From: Eubacteriales bacterium
GTDB taxonomy: Bacteria; Bacillota; Clostridia; Christensenellales; Aristaeellaceae
Length of the DNA stretch: 37,285 bases
NCBI GenBank assembly: GCA_028701335.1
Contig: JAQVQY010000010.1
Location: 1 to 37,285 of the forward strand
Direction of reading: 5' to 3'
Below, one piece after another: positions 27,511-35,975 of the stretch; the first letter of the stretch is position 1; each line of letters opens with the position of its first letter. The notes under the pieces were generated by a model. The model made no database searches. It worked only from the letters and a program-made list of their open reading frames with translations, and was not told the origin of the DNA. Both the position numbers and the translations under genes were made by a program.

Positions 27511-27835
27511 TAGCCGCTTGAGCTGTGGCCTGGACGCGCGAAACAGACGCTTCCAGGCTTTTTAAAGTGATTGACAGGCCGGCCCAAATGTTCCGGCGCT
27601 TACAGGCTTCAAACGCCGGGTATGGATGCAACGCGGGCGCATCCAACAACACCGGGAAACCTACATCCGCAACCTGGAAACGGAGAGGGAGGAGACGCCG
27701 CTTCACTGCTTCGCCCACCATGAAGGAACTTGTGATCAGCTTCCAGCTGGCGCTTGCGGGCGAGAAGGCCCTGCTGAAAGAGGGGATATACCTGGCCGCG
27801 GTCATCGAGGGGACGACTTTTAAGAAATCACTATC

Positions 27836-27870
27836 AAAAAAACAGCGCGGGATTACGCCGTGCTGTTTTT
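27836..27870. terminator. Bidirectional terminator between convergent genes
   Basis: A-run, CAGCGCGG-gattacg-CCGTGCTG, T5 run. Confidence 0.8.
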
Positions 27871-27884
27871 GTGTATCAAGCGGA

Positions 27885-28997
27885 TTAATTTGCCGGGCTT
27901 ATCCGGATGATCCGGTCATCGCTGCCATTGTCGGTGGTGATATACAGGCTGCCATCAACCCCAGAAAGGGCCGCGCGGATACGGCCGAATTCTCCCTCAA
28001 AAAGCGTTTCTTGGCTGGCCGTCTGCCCATCCTTAAGCCACACCGCCCGCAGTTGGCGGCCCTTGAGCACGCCCATCACCAAGGCGCCCTGATAGCCGCC
28101 CCAGGCCTCCCCCTGAATCAGCGCCAGGCCGGACACGGCGATGGTGGGGTTGCCGGAGGCCCAGGCGGCGGGGACGGCGTCCGGGAAGCGCTCCAGGTCA
28201 GTCATGGGCACCCCCTCGTCATAAGGCGGCCGGGGCGCCCATCCGAAGTTGCCGGGGAGAAGCGGGTTCATCTCGTCATCCCGCCCCGGGCCGTGCTCGG
28301 CGCTGAAGCCGTACAGCCCGTCCACGGGTTCATCAAACAGCGCCAGGCCCTGGACGTTGCGGTGGCCAAAGCTGAAGATCCTGGGGTCAAAGGGCGCCTT
28401 TAGGTTGCCGGGGGCGGGCTCCCCCTCCCGGGTCACCCGGAGCACCTTGCCGGCCAGGCTCCGGGGGTTCTGCGGGTTATCAGCATTGGCCGCGTCCCCG
28501 GTGCCTATAAACAGGATGCCGTCCGGCCCCATCTGAAGCTGGGTGCCCGAATGCCGGCCGCTGGGGTTGGCCGGGATGCCGGTAACGATGTCCAGGGCGT
28601 CCGCCAGTTCCAGATTCTCCGACAGCCGGTAACGGGTCACACGCACCTCGGGGCTGCCGGCGGCGGTGTTATATGCCAGGTAGATGAGGCGGTTTTCCGT
28701 GAAATCCGTGTCCGCCGCCAGGCCCGTGAGCCCGCCTTCGCCCCGTGCCGCCACCTGGGGAATATCGGCGATGTGGATCACTTCTCCCTCCCGCCAGAGG
28801 CCAAGGCTGCCCCGGCGCTGGGTGAACAGCAGGCTCCCATCGGGCAGCTGCGCCACCGCCCAGGGGTTATTAAGCCCGCTGACAAGAGCCTCAGCCTCCA
28901 GTTCCGGAAGAGGCGCCTCCGCCCCCGCGCCGGGAATGGCCATGCCAACAACCAGGGCGGCGGCAAGGATCAGCACCGCCAGCTGTTTCTTCTTCAT
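27885..28997 (-). CDS. PQQ-dependent sugar dehydrogenase family (glucose/sorbosone dehydrogenase-like), secreted
   Basis: Signal peptide; GLNNPWAVAQLPDGSLLFTQR, GEGGLTGLAADTDF, GRHSGTQLQMGPDGILFIGTGDAANADNPQNPRSLAGKVLRV, FSFGHRNVQGLAL. Confidence 0.92.
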   Translation of the reverse strand: MKKKQLAVLILAAALVVGMAIPGAGAEAPLPELEAEALVSGLNNPWAVAQLPDGSLLFTQRRGSLGLWREGEVIHIADIPQVAARGEGGLTGLAADTDFTENRLIYLAYNTAAGSPEVRVTRYRLSENLELADALDIVTGIPANPSGRHSGTQLQMGPDGILFIGTGDAANADNPQNPRSLAGKVLRVTREGEPAPGNLKAPFDPRIFSFGHRNVQGLALFDEPVDGLYGFSAEHGPGRDDEMNPLLPGNFGWAPRPPYDEGVPMTDLERFPDAVPAAWASGNPTIAVSGLALIQGEAWGGYQGALVMGVLKGRQLRAVWLKDGQTASQETLFEGEFGRIRAALSGVDGSLYITTDNGSDDRIIRISPAN

Positions 28998-29072
28998 GTT
29001 TCTTCCTCCTTCTCTGAAGCGGGCCGTCCCGCCCGCCTGAAACCTACCCTCTGGAGGCCGCTTCAGTCACGC

Positions 29073-29101
29073 TTGCCCATAGCCCCGCGATTGGATACAA
29101 T
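29073..29101 (+). promoter_or_regulatory. Putative promoter for the beta-hydroxyacid dehydrogenase gene
   Basis: TTGCCC - 17 nt - TACAAT upstream of ATG 29146 (SD AAAGGAG). Confidence 0.55.
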
Positions 29102-29145
29102 GGTTTCAACGGCATATATCCCCACGGGGAAAAAGGAGTAAGGGT

Positions 29146-30006
29146 ATGAAAATCGCGTTTATCGGCATCGGCGTCATGGGCCTTCCCATGGCGGAGCACC
29201 TGCTGGCCGCGGGGCATGAACTGAACATATACACCCGCACACGGGAAAAAGCGGAGCCTCTTATCCAGCAGGGCGCCCATTGGTTTGAGGCGATAGCGCC
29301 CTGCGTTGCGGGCCGGGAGGCTGTCATCACCATGGTGGGCTTCCCCAGGGACGTGGAGGAGGTCTACCTAGGCCCAGGTGGCATCCTTAAAAACGCGGCA
29401 AAAGGGGCGCTGGTCATCGACATGACCACCACCAGCCCTGCCCTCTGGGAGCGGATCGCCGGGATGGCCCGTGAAAAAGGCTTAAGGCCCCTGGACGCGC
29501 CGGTGTCCGGCGGCGATGTGGGCGCCCGGGCCGGGACCCTGGCCATCATGGTGGGCGGGGAGGCGGCGGACTTTGAGGCCGCCCTGCCCCTGTTTCAAAA
29601 GATGGGCCGCAATATCGTCCACGAGGGCCCGGACGGCGCCGGCCAGCACACCAAGATGGCCAACCAGATCGCAATCGCGGGCGCTGTGGCGGGGGTAGCC
29701 GAGGCCATCCGCTACGGCGAGGCAACCGGACTGGACCTGAACAAGATGCTGGCCACCATCTCTACCGGCGCCGCCGGCTCCTGGCAGATGTCCAACAACG
29801 GCCCCAAGATGGTGGCCCGGGACCATGCTCCTGGCTTTTTCATCAAGCACTTCGTCAAGGATCTGCGCCTGGCCCACCAGGAAGGCAAAGACCGGAACCT
29901 GAAACTCCCTATCCTGAAACGTGTGCTGAAGCTCTACGCCGCCATGGAAGAGGACGGCAAGGGAGAACTGGGCACCCAGGCGATTATTGAGGCGTATCGG
30001 GAATAG
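29146..30006 (+). CDS. NAD(P)-dependent beta-hydroxyacid dehydrogenase (GarR/3-hydroxyisobutyrate dehydrogenase-like)
   Basis: IGIGVMGLPMAEHLLAAGHELNIYTRT, DAPVSGGDVGARAGTLAIMVGG, GQHTKMANQI. Confidence 0.93.
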   Translation: MKIAFIGIGVMGLPMAEHLLAAGHELNIYTRTREKAEPLIQQGAHWFEAIAPCVAGREAVITMVGFPRDVEEVYLGPGGILKNAAKGALVIDMTTTSPALWERIAGMAREKGLRPLDAPVSGGDVGARAGTLAIMVGGEAADFEAALPLFQKMGRNIVHEGPDGAGQHTKMANQIAIAGAVAGVAEAIRYGEATGLDLNKMLATISTGAAGSWQMSNNGPKMVARDHAPGFFIKHFVKDLRLAHQEGKDRNLKLPILKRVLKLYAAMEEDGKGELGTQAIIEAYRE

Positions 30007-30074
30007 CTGTTTTGCAGGGGTATCAGGATGGCAATCTGCCCTCCCCACTTCTCCTTGTCCTCCGAAATCTCCTC

Positions 30075-30685
30075 CTACGCCTTCTGTAGGCTGTCTGCCG
30101 GCTGAGCGCCAGACACGGCATACTTATTGTTAATGACGAACAAGGGCAACGCTGTGGCGCCCAGTGAGCGGGCATCGGAGAGGTTCTGCTCCAGCTTTTC
30201 CCGGTAGGCATCGCCGCTTGGGATTTCCCGGACTTTCGCCCCGTCAAGCCCCGCCTCTTGTTCCAGGCGGATGATCGTCTCATGGTCACTGATTAAATCG
30301 CCCTGCGCAAAATGGGCCTGGTATACACGCCTGAAAAACTCCGCGTCCTTGCCCTGTTCCCTGGCGTGCTGCAGCACCCGGCGGGCGTCAACCTTGCTGG
30401 CGCTATTGGCGATGTCAGAATTGATGTTAGGGCCATCTTCACGCCCCATATCCGTCACCCGCCGGAAAACCGCCTTGGCTTCTTTCTCCGAAACGCCTTT
30501 CTGTTCAACAAAAGCCCCGCAATAATCCTGGCCGTGCACATATCGGGTGTCCGGACTTAAAAAAAACTCCTGTATTCAACCTGGACTTCGCCGGCATATT
30601 CAAGCCCCTCCAGGGCCTGATTTATGCGGGCCTGTCCGATATAGCAGAACGGGCATACAAAGTCTGACCAGATGGTGATGTTCAC
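30075..30685 (-). pseudogene. DsbA/FrnE-family thiol oxidoreductase, frameshifted at a homopolymer
   Basis: N-terminal frame from GTG 30685: VNITIWSDFVCPFCYIGQARINQALEGLEYAGEVQVEYRSFF* ; after T8 the continuation (SPDTRYVHGQDYCGAFVEQKGVSEKEAKAVFRRV...LFVINNKYAVSGAQPADSLQKA) is in another frame (ORF 30075..30539). Confidence 0.8.
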
Positions 30686-31016
30686 GCGTTTTCCCTCCAT
30701 GGGATCTTCGCCGCGGCCGTCTGCCATTCGCCGGTAGTGTTCAAAATATACCCGCTTCCACCTGGGGCGGGCATTGGCGTAGACGGGACGCCGAAAACCC
30801 GGATGTCATTTAGCGACTTTTTTCAAAAACCTTCAGTATGGCCGTTAAGACAGCAAATAAGCCTCGCGCACATTGATATCATTGGCTTTCCAGCCGTTTT
30901 GGGACTATGCGAAGTATTTGATTGGGGGCTTGCATGTATATAAAAGAGAAGCCCCAAGATGGGAGTTGCGAAATCGCCTCTTCCGGGCCGGGAAATTTCC
31001 CGGGCGCTCCGCGCGG

Positions 31017-31400
31017 CTACCGCACAGGCCCCTCCCCTGTATACCCATACTCCCTGAACATCTCCACGCGCTTTTCCCCTATGCCCTTCACGATATCCAG
31101 ATCCTCAATGTGGCTGAAGGGGCACAGGTCGCGCTGGGTGATGATGGCGTCTGCCAAACTGGCACTGATGCCGGGGAGGCCCATGATCTCCTCCCGGGTG
31201 GCAGTGTTCAGGTTTATCCCATTTTGATTGCCGGATACGGGGCGGGGCTTCATGGATGGAATCGGCGCATTTGCCGCCGTCAGGGTGTTCAGCTGGCTTA
31301 CCCGCCCCTTTTCCGCGATGGCGGATACGGCGATATACCCCGCCAGAAACAAACAGGCGGCAAGCATCACGCAGCCTGCCGCTTGGCGGAACCTTATCAT
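31017..31400 (-). CDS. ComEA-like helix-hairpin-helix protein
   Basis: N-terminal TM and GINLNTATREEIMGLPGISASLADAIITQRDL...IEDLDIVKGIGEKRVEMFREY. Confidence 0.88.
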   Translation of the reverse strand: MIRFRQAAGCVMLAACLFLAGYIAVSAIAEKGRVSQLNTLTAANAPIPSMKPRPVSGNQNGINLNTATREEIMGLPGISASLADAIITQRDLCPFSHIEDLDIVKGIGEKRVEMFREYGYTGEGPVR

Positions 31401-32794
31401 AAGGCTTTGCGCACTTTCTGGCCCTGGGGTGTGTCCTCAATGGTATAGCCCAGGTCGGTGAGCTGAGCCCTTAAGGCGTCGCTTTTTTGCCAGTCCCTGT
31501 CTTTGCGGGCCTGGGCGCGCTGCTCTGCCAGGGCCCTCACCTTTTCCGGCAGCTCTTCACGCTTTTTGGTGATCAGGCCCAGAATGCCTGTGGCCTCATG
31601 CAGAGTGTCCCAGGCGGCCTTGATGGCCTGGCGGGCGGAGCGCTCCGTGAGGCTGGTGTTCACGGCATAGACCAGCTCAAACAGCGCGCCCAGGGCTTCG
31701 GCGGTGTTCAGGTCATCCGCCAGGGCTTCGTCAAAGCGGGCCAGCGTGTCTTTAACGTCCTTGATAAACGCCTCATCGTCAGGCTCCAGGGCCTTGTTCT
31801 CCGTCTTTTCCATAAGGAAGGCCAGGTGATCCCGGACGGTATAAAGCCTTGTAAGTGAGGCGCGGGCCTGCTCCATCATCTCCCGGCTGAAATTAAGAGG
31901 GCTGCGGTAATGGGCGGAGAGCATGAGCATGCGCACGTCCTCCGCGTCATACTCTTTTAAGATATCCCTGACGGTGAAGAAGTTGCCCCGGGATTTGGAC
32001 ATCTTTTCGGAATTGATGTTCAGAAACCCGTTGTGCATCCAGTAGCGCACGAACGGCTTGCCCGTGGCGCCCTCGGACTGGGCGATTTCGTTCTCATGAT
32101 GGGGGAAGATCAGATCCTGACCGCCGCAGTGGATGTCAATGCTCTCGCCCAGAATGGACATGCTCATGGCGCTGCACTCGATGTGCCAGCCAGGCCGGCC
32201 CTTGCCCCAGGGGCTGTCCCAACTGGGCTCCCCAGGCTTGGCCGCCTTCCAGAGGGCGAAGTCCATGGGACTGCGCTTGTCCTCATCCACGACCACCCGG
32301 GCGCCTTCCTCCAGGTCCTCCATGTTTTGTCCTGACAGCTTGCCATAGTCCGGGAAATCGGCGGCGCTGTAATACACGTCGCCATCGGCCTCATAGGCCA
32401 GGCCCTTGTCCACCAGCTCTTCAATCAGCTCTACAATTTGCGGAATGAATGATGTGGCGCGGGGGTGCTCATCCGCCGGCTCAACGCCCAGGGCGCCCGC
32501 GTCCCTAAAGTATTCGGCGATGAACCTGTCCCCCAGCTCCTTGACCGACACGCCCTCGCGGGTGGCCCGCGTAATCATCTTGTCGTCAATGTCGGTGAAG
32601 TTCTGCACATAGGTCACTTTCAGCCCCTGGCGCTTTAACACCCGGCGCAGCAAATCAAACATGATGAAAGGGCGGGCGTTGCCGATATGGAAATAGTCAT
32701 AAACCGTGGGCCCGCAGCAGTAGACGCCGGCCTGTCCTTCCACAAGGGGGATAAATTCCTCCTTTTGTCTGCTCTGGCTGTTGTAAATGCGCAT
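31397..32794 (-). CDS. cysS: Cysteine--tRNA ligase
   Basis: [56 protein letters not shown]. Confidence 0.97.
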   Translation of the reverse strand: MRIYNSQSRQKEEFIPLVEGQAGVYCCGPTVYDYFHIGNARPFIMFDLLRRVLKRQGLKVTYVQNFTDIDDKMITRATREGVSVKELGDRFIAEYFRDAGALGVEPADEHPRATSFIPQIVELIEELVDKGLAYEADGDVYYSAADFPDYGKLSGQNMEDLEEGARVVVDEDKRSPMDFALWKAAKPGEPSWDSPWGKGRPGWHIECSAMSMSILGESIDIHCGGQDLIFPHHENEIAQSEGATGKPFVRYWMHNGFLNINSEKMSKSRGNFFTVRDILKEYDAEDVRMLMLSAHYRSPLNFSREMMEQARASLTRLYTVRDHLAFLMEKTENKALEPDDEAFIKDVKDTLARFDEALADDLNTAEALGALFELVYAVNTSLTERSARQAIKAAWDTLHEATGILGLITKKREELPEKVRALAEQRAQARKDRDWQKSDALRAQLTDLGYTIEDTPQGQKVRKAL

Positions 32795-32809
32795 ACGCTC
32801 CGTCCTTTC

Positions 32810-34882
32810 CTATGATGGGATATCGTATCCGAGGGCCTTTTGCCTGTCAAGCAGGGGGTTTTCAGAGCGGATCAGCTCCTCCTGGGTGTTGATGGCGGGT
32901 TCCCGCCGGGGAACACGTTCGTAGCGGTTGCCCTCTGTCAGCCGCCAGGCCTTCCGGTTGTCCAGGAAACCCAGTTCCAGTATATCCGCAATTTGGCCGG
33001 CGATTGCCTTGTCCTTAACCGGGGCCGTCAGCTCCACCCGCTTATTGAGGTTGCGGGGCATCAGGTCGGCGGAGGAGAGGAACACCTCGCGTTGGCCGCT
33101 ATTTTCAAACACATACACCCGGGAGTGCTCCAGGAACCGTCCCACCAGGCTATAAATCCTGAGGTTCTCGTGCGGCTTATAGCGCAGGGTGCAGATGCCC
33201 CGAACCATCACAAGCACCTTCACCCCGGCATGGGCGGCTGACAAAAGGGCCGAGATCACCTCGGGGTCGGATAAGGAGTTCATCTTCATCATGATGCCGG
33301 CAGGAAGCCCGCGGCGGGCGTGCTCTTCCTCCCTTTTTATCCGCGCGACCATCTCCTGCCTCAGGGAATAGGGGGAGGCGATCAGTTCGCGCATGGGGGT
33401 GGTATAGTCGTAGCCGGTGATGAGGTTGAAAAAGGCTCCCGCGTCCTCCCCGATCTGCTTGTCACAGGTCATGATGCCCATGTCGGTATAGATGCGGGCG
33501 GTCACGTCATTATAATTCCCGGTACCCACGTGCACATATTGCGTAAGGCCCTGGGGCTCCCGCCTGATCACCAGGGTCAGCTTGGAGTGGGTCTTCCACC
33601 GGGGCACGCCGTAGAGCACATGGCAGCCCGCTGTTTCCAGGGACTTGCTCCAGGCGATGTTGTGTTCCTCGTCAAAGCGGGCGCGTACCTCAATCAAGAC
33701 AGTCACCTGCTTCCCGTTCCTGGCGGCCCGGGCCAGGGCTGTGATGAGCGGGCTGTGGGAGGACACCCGGTAGAGCGTCTGCTTGATCGCCAGCACGTTG
33801 GGGTCAGCCGCCGACTCCGCCACCAGGCGCGTGATTGGGTCAAAGCTGTCATAGGGGTGGTGGAAAAACAGGTCCCCGTTGCGGATGGTTCGGAAGATGG
33901 ACTCCCTGGCCAAAAGCCGGGGTTGCACCCGGGGCGTGAAGGGAACATAGCACAGGGCGTCAAAGCCCGGCAGACCGCACAGCTGCCGCATGAAAAAGCG
34001 CAGGTCCAGGGGGCCCTCCACGTGGGTTACGGCGCTGTCCGGCACCTCAAGGGCCCCCTGAAGGATACCCAGCAGCTTTTTATTTGCCTTAGCGGGCACC
34101 TCCAACCGCACGATCTTGCCGTAGGAGCGGCGCTTGACGCTCTTTGACATCTCGGACACCAGGTTGTCCATGTCGTTCAGGCGCATCACAAAGTCCGTGT
34201 TGCGGGTGATGCGAAAAGGCGTCTGGGCAATAGGCGCCATGCGCGGGAAAATGGCAGGCAGGAATATCATGATGATGTCTTCCAGCAATATCCCCCGGGC
34301 TGTGCCCTCCCCAAAGGGCAGCATCACAACCCGGTCAATGGCCCTGGGCACCGGCACCAAAGAAAGCTGGGGCGGGCCGCCCTTGTCTGACTGGAGCAGC
34401 ACCGCCACATAAAGAGCCTTGGCTGTCAAAATCGGAAAGGGCCGCTGGAGGTCGATGACGCGGGGGGTGAGGATGGGCAGCACCTGGGCGGTGAAATACT
34501 GCTGAAGCCACTGGTATTGCTCATGGCTCAGCTCATCCGGTGATAAAAGCCAAAGGCCCTCCCGCCTGAGAGCGGGCAGGAGGGTATCATTCAGCGCGTG
34601 GTACTGGCGCCTTACCTGGTCAGCCACCGCCTTGCGCACCAGCTTTAACTGCACCGCGGGGATCAGTCCCGCCGGGTCCGGCCGGGTGATGCCGGTGTCC
34701 ATCTTCCGCTCCAGCTTCCCCACCCTCACCATAAAAAACTCGTCCAGGTTGCTGGACACGATGGACAGGAACCTGGCCTGCTCCAAAAGCGGATTGTCCT
34801 TGTTTATGCCCTCGGCAAGCACCCTGGCGTTGAAGTTTAGCCAGCTCAATTCCCGGTTAAAGAACAGGGCTTTGTACTTCAA
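32810..34882 (-). CDS. ppk: Polyphosphate kinase 1
   Basis: FFNRELSWLNFNARVL, LAIKQTLYRVSSHSPLITALARAARNGKQVTVLIEVRARFDEEHNI, RWKTHSKLTLV, YVHVGTGNYND. Confidence 0.97.
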   Translation of the reverse strand: MKYKALFFNRELSWLNFNARVLAEGINKDNPLLEQARFLSIVSSNLDEFFMVRVGKLERKMDTGITRPDPAGLIPAVQLKLVRKAVADQVRRQYHALNDTLLPALRREGLWLLSPDELSHEQYQWLQQYFTAQVLPILTPRVIDLQRPFPILTAKALYVAVLLQSDKGGPPQLSLVPVPRAIDRVVMLPFGEGTARGILLEDIIMIFLPAIFPRMAPIAQTPFRITRNTDFVMRLNDMDNLVSEMSKSVKRRSYGKIVRLEVPAKANKKLLGILQGALEVPDSAVTHVEGPLDLRFFMRQLCGLPGFDALCYVPFTPRVQPRLLARESIFRTIRNGDLFFHHPYDSFDPITRLVAESAADPNVLAIKQTLYRVSSHSPLITALARAARNGKQVTVLIEVRARFDEEHNIAWSKSLETAGCHVLYGVPRWKTHSKLTLVIRREPQGLTQYVHVGTGNYNDVTARIYTDMGIMTCDKQIGEDAGAFFNLITGYDYTTPMRELIASPYSLRQEMVARIKREEEHARRGLPAGIMMKMNSLSDPEVISALLSAAHAGVKVLVMVRGICTLRYKPHENLRIYSLVGRFLEHSRVYVFENSGQREVFLSSADLMPRNLNKRVELTAPVKDKAIAGQIADILELGFLDNRKAWRLTEGNRYERVPRREPAINTQEELIRSENPLLDRQKALGYDIPS

Positions 34883-34894
34883 GCGCGCCTCCCG

Positions 34895-35962
34895 CTACCT
34901 GAGCCTGGAAGTAAGCTGAATGAGGGTGGCGGCTGGGCGGTTGAACAGCCTGATGGGAATTGGATAGTAACTGGAAACGCCAAGGCCCGGGCTGATGTAC
35001 ACGGCCTGGCCTTTGACATAATTAAGCCCCGAAAGCCCCTGATCCCCCGGCAGCCAGCCGCCCCTTCCGTCCGCCTGGGGGGGAAGATAGATGGGCCCCA
35101 GACCCGGCAAGCGTGCCTGGCCGTTGTTGTACTGCCCGCTCAGGTAAACGTCGGGCAGAGGGGCGGCGGTGCCCTCAGCGGCCTCCCGAAGCTCGTCCAG
35201 CAGCCTCGTTTCCGGCGGGTGGTGCCGAAGCGCCACGATGATGTCCTCCGGCTTCATCTCCGCCCTGGCGGCGGCGCTGTCTTCCAGCATCTTTAACTGG
35301 TATTCCACCAGGCGGATTTGCGCCGCGTTTTCGGGCGAGGCGGGGTTATCGCCTGTATTCAACTGATTGAGCCTGTCCTGATAGGCGCGCTGTGCGCTCA
35401 AAAGGTCCAGTTCAAATGTGTCCGCCGGGCAGAACCAGATACGGGCGCCGTCCTCCTCCATCATCACCGGCCGGTCCAGGTAGACGGCGCCCCTGGCTTG
35501 GGCTTCCCGGATATAGGGGGCCAGCACCTCGGCATCCCCACGGGGAAAGGAGAGCAGCGGCGCCGGGTCGCCCGCGCCGGCGATCAGGATGACCGGAACC
35601 TTATCACCTATCACATCCAGCAGCTTTATCATCGGCTGGGCATTGCCGCCCTTCCCCACCATGTCGCCGGTGAGGCAGACGGCCCCATAGCTCTCCCCCT
35701 CAAGCGCCTTGCGCAGGTGCTCGTGATTTGAGCCCAGTGTGGCGGCGTTTAAGTCGCTGAGGTGCAGGATAGCAAAGCCCTCCAGCGCCCGGGGCAAGTC
35801 CGGCAGGGTGAGTGCCTGAATTTCCAGCTTCACAAAGCGGTTGGAGAGGCTGTTGAGCCCTATCATCACGCCCAGGGAAATCAGCAACAAAAAAACCACA
35901 GCCAGGCAGCCATAGCGTTTCCTGCGGCGTCTGGGGCCAAAAAGGCCCTGCCGGCGGGCCAC
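34895..35962 (-). CDS. Metallophosphoesterase-like membrane-anchored protein with degenerate metal-binding motifs
   Basis: FAILHLSDLNAATLG, AVCLTGDMV, PVILIAGAGDPAP, LRHHPPE, VYLSGQYNNGQARLPGLGPIYLP align with the order of metallophosphoesterase motifs. Confidence 0.75.
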   Translation of the reverse strand: MARRQGLFGPRRRRKRYGCLAVVFLLLISLGVMIGLNSLSNRFVKLEIQALTLPDLPRALEGFAILHLSDLNAATLGSNHEHLRKALEGESYGAVCLTGDMVGKGGNAQPMIKLLDVIGDKVPVILIAGAGDPAPLLSFPRGDAEVLAPYIREAQARGAVYLDRPVMMEEDGARIWFCPADTFELDLLSAQRAYQDRLNQLNTGDNPASPENAAQIRLVEYQLKMLEDSAAARAEMKPEDIIVALRHHPPETRLLDELREAAEGTAAPLPDVYLSGQYNNGQARLPGLGPIYLPPQADGRGGWLPGDQGLSGLNYVKGQAVYISPGLGVSSYYPIPIRLFNRPAATLIQLTSRLR

Positions 35963-35975
35963 TATGAAACTCCCT

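Noticed and set aside
27525-28403. 292-aa plus-strand ORF
   Set aside because: Crosses the bidirectional terminator and is antisense to the sugar dehydrogenase for most of its length.
33320-34147. 275-aa plus-strand ORF
   Set aside because: Antisense to ppk.
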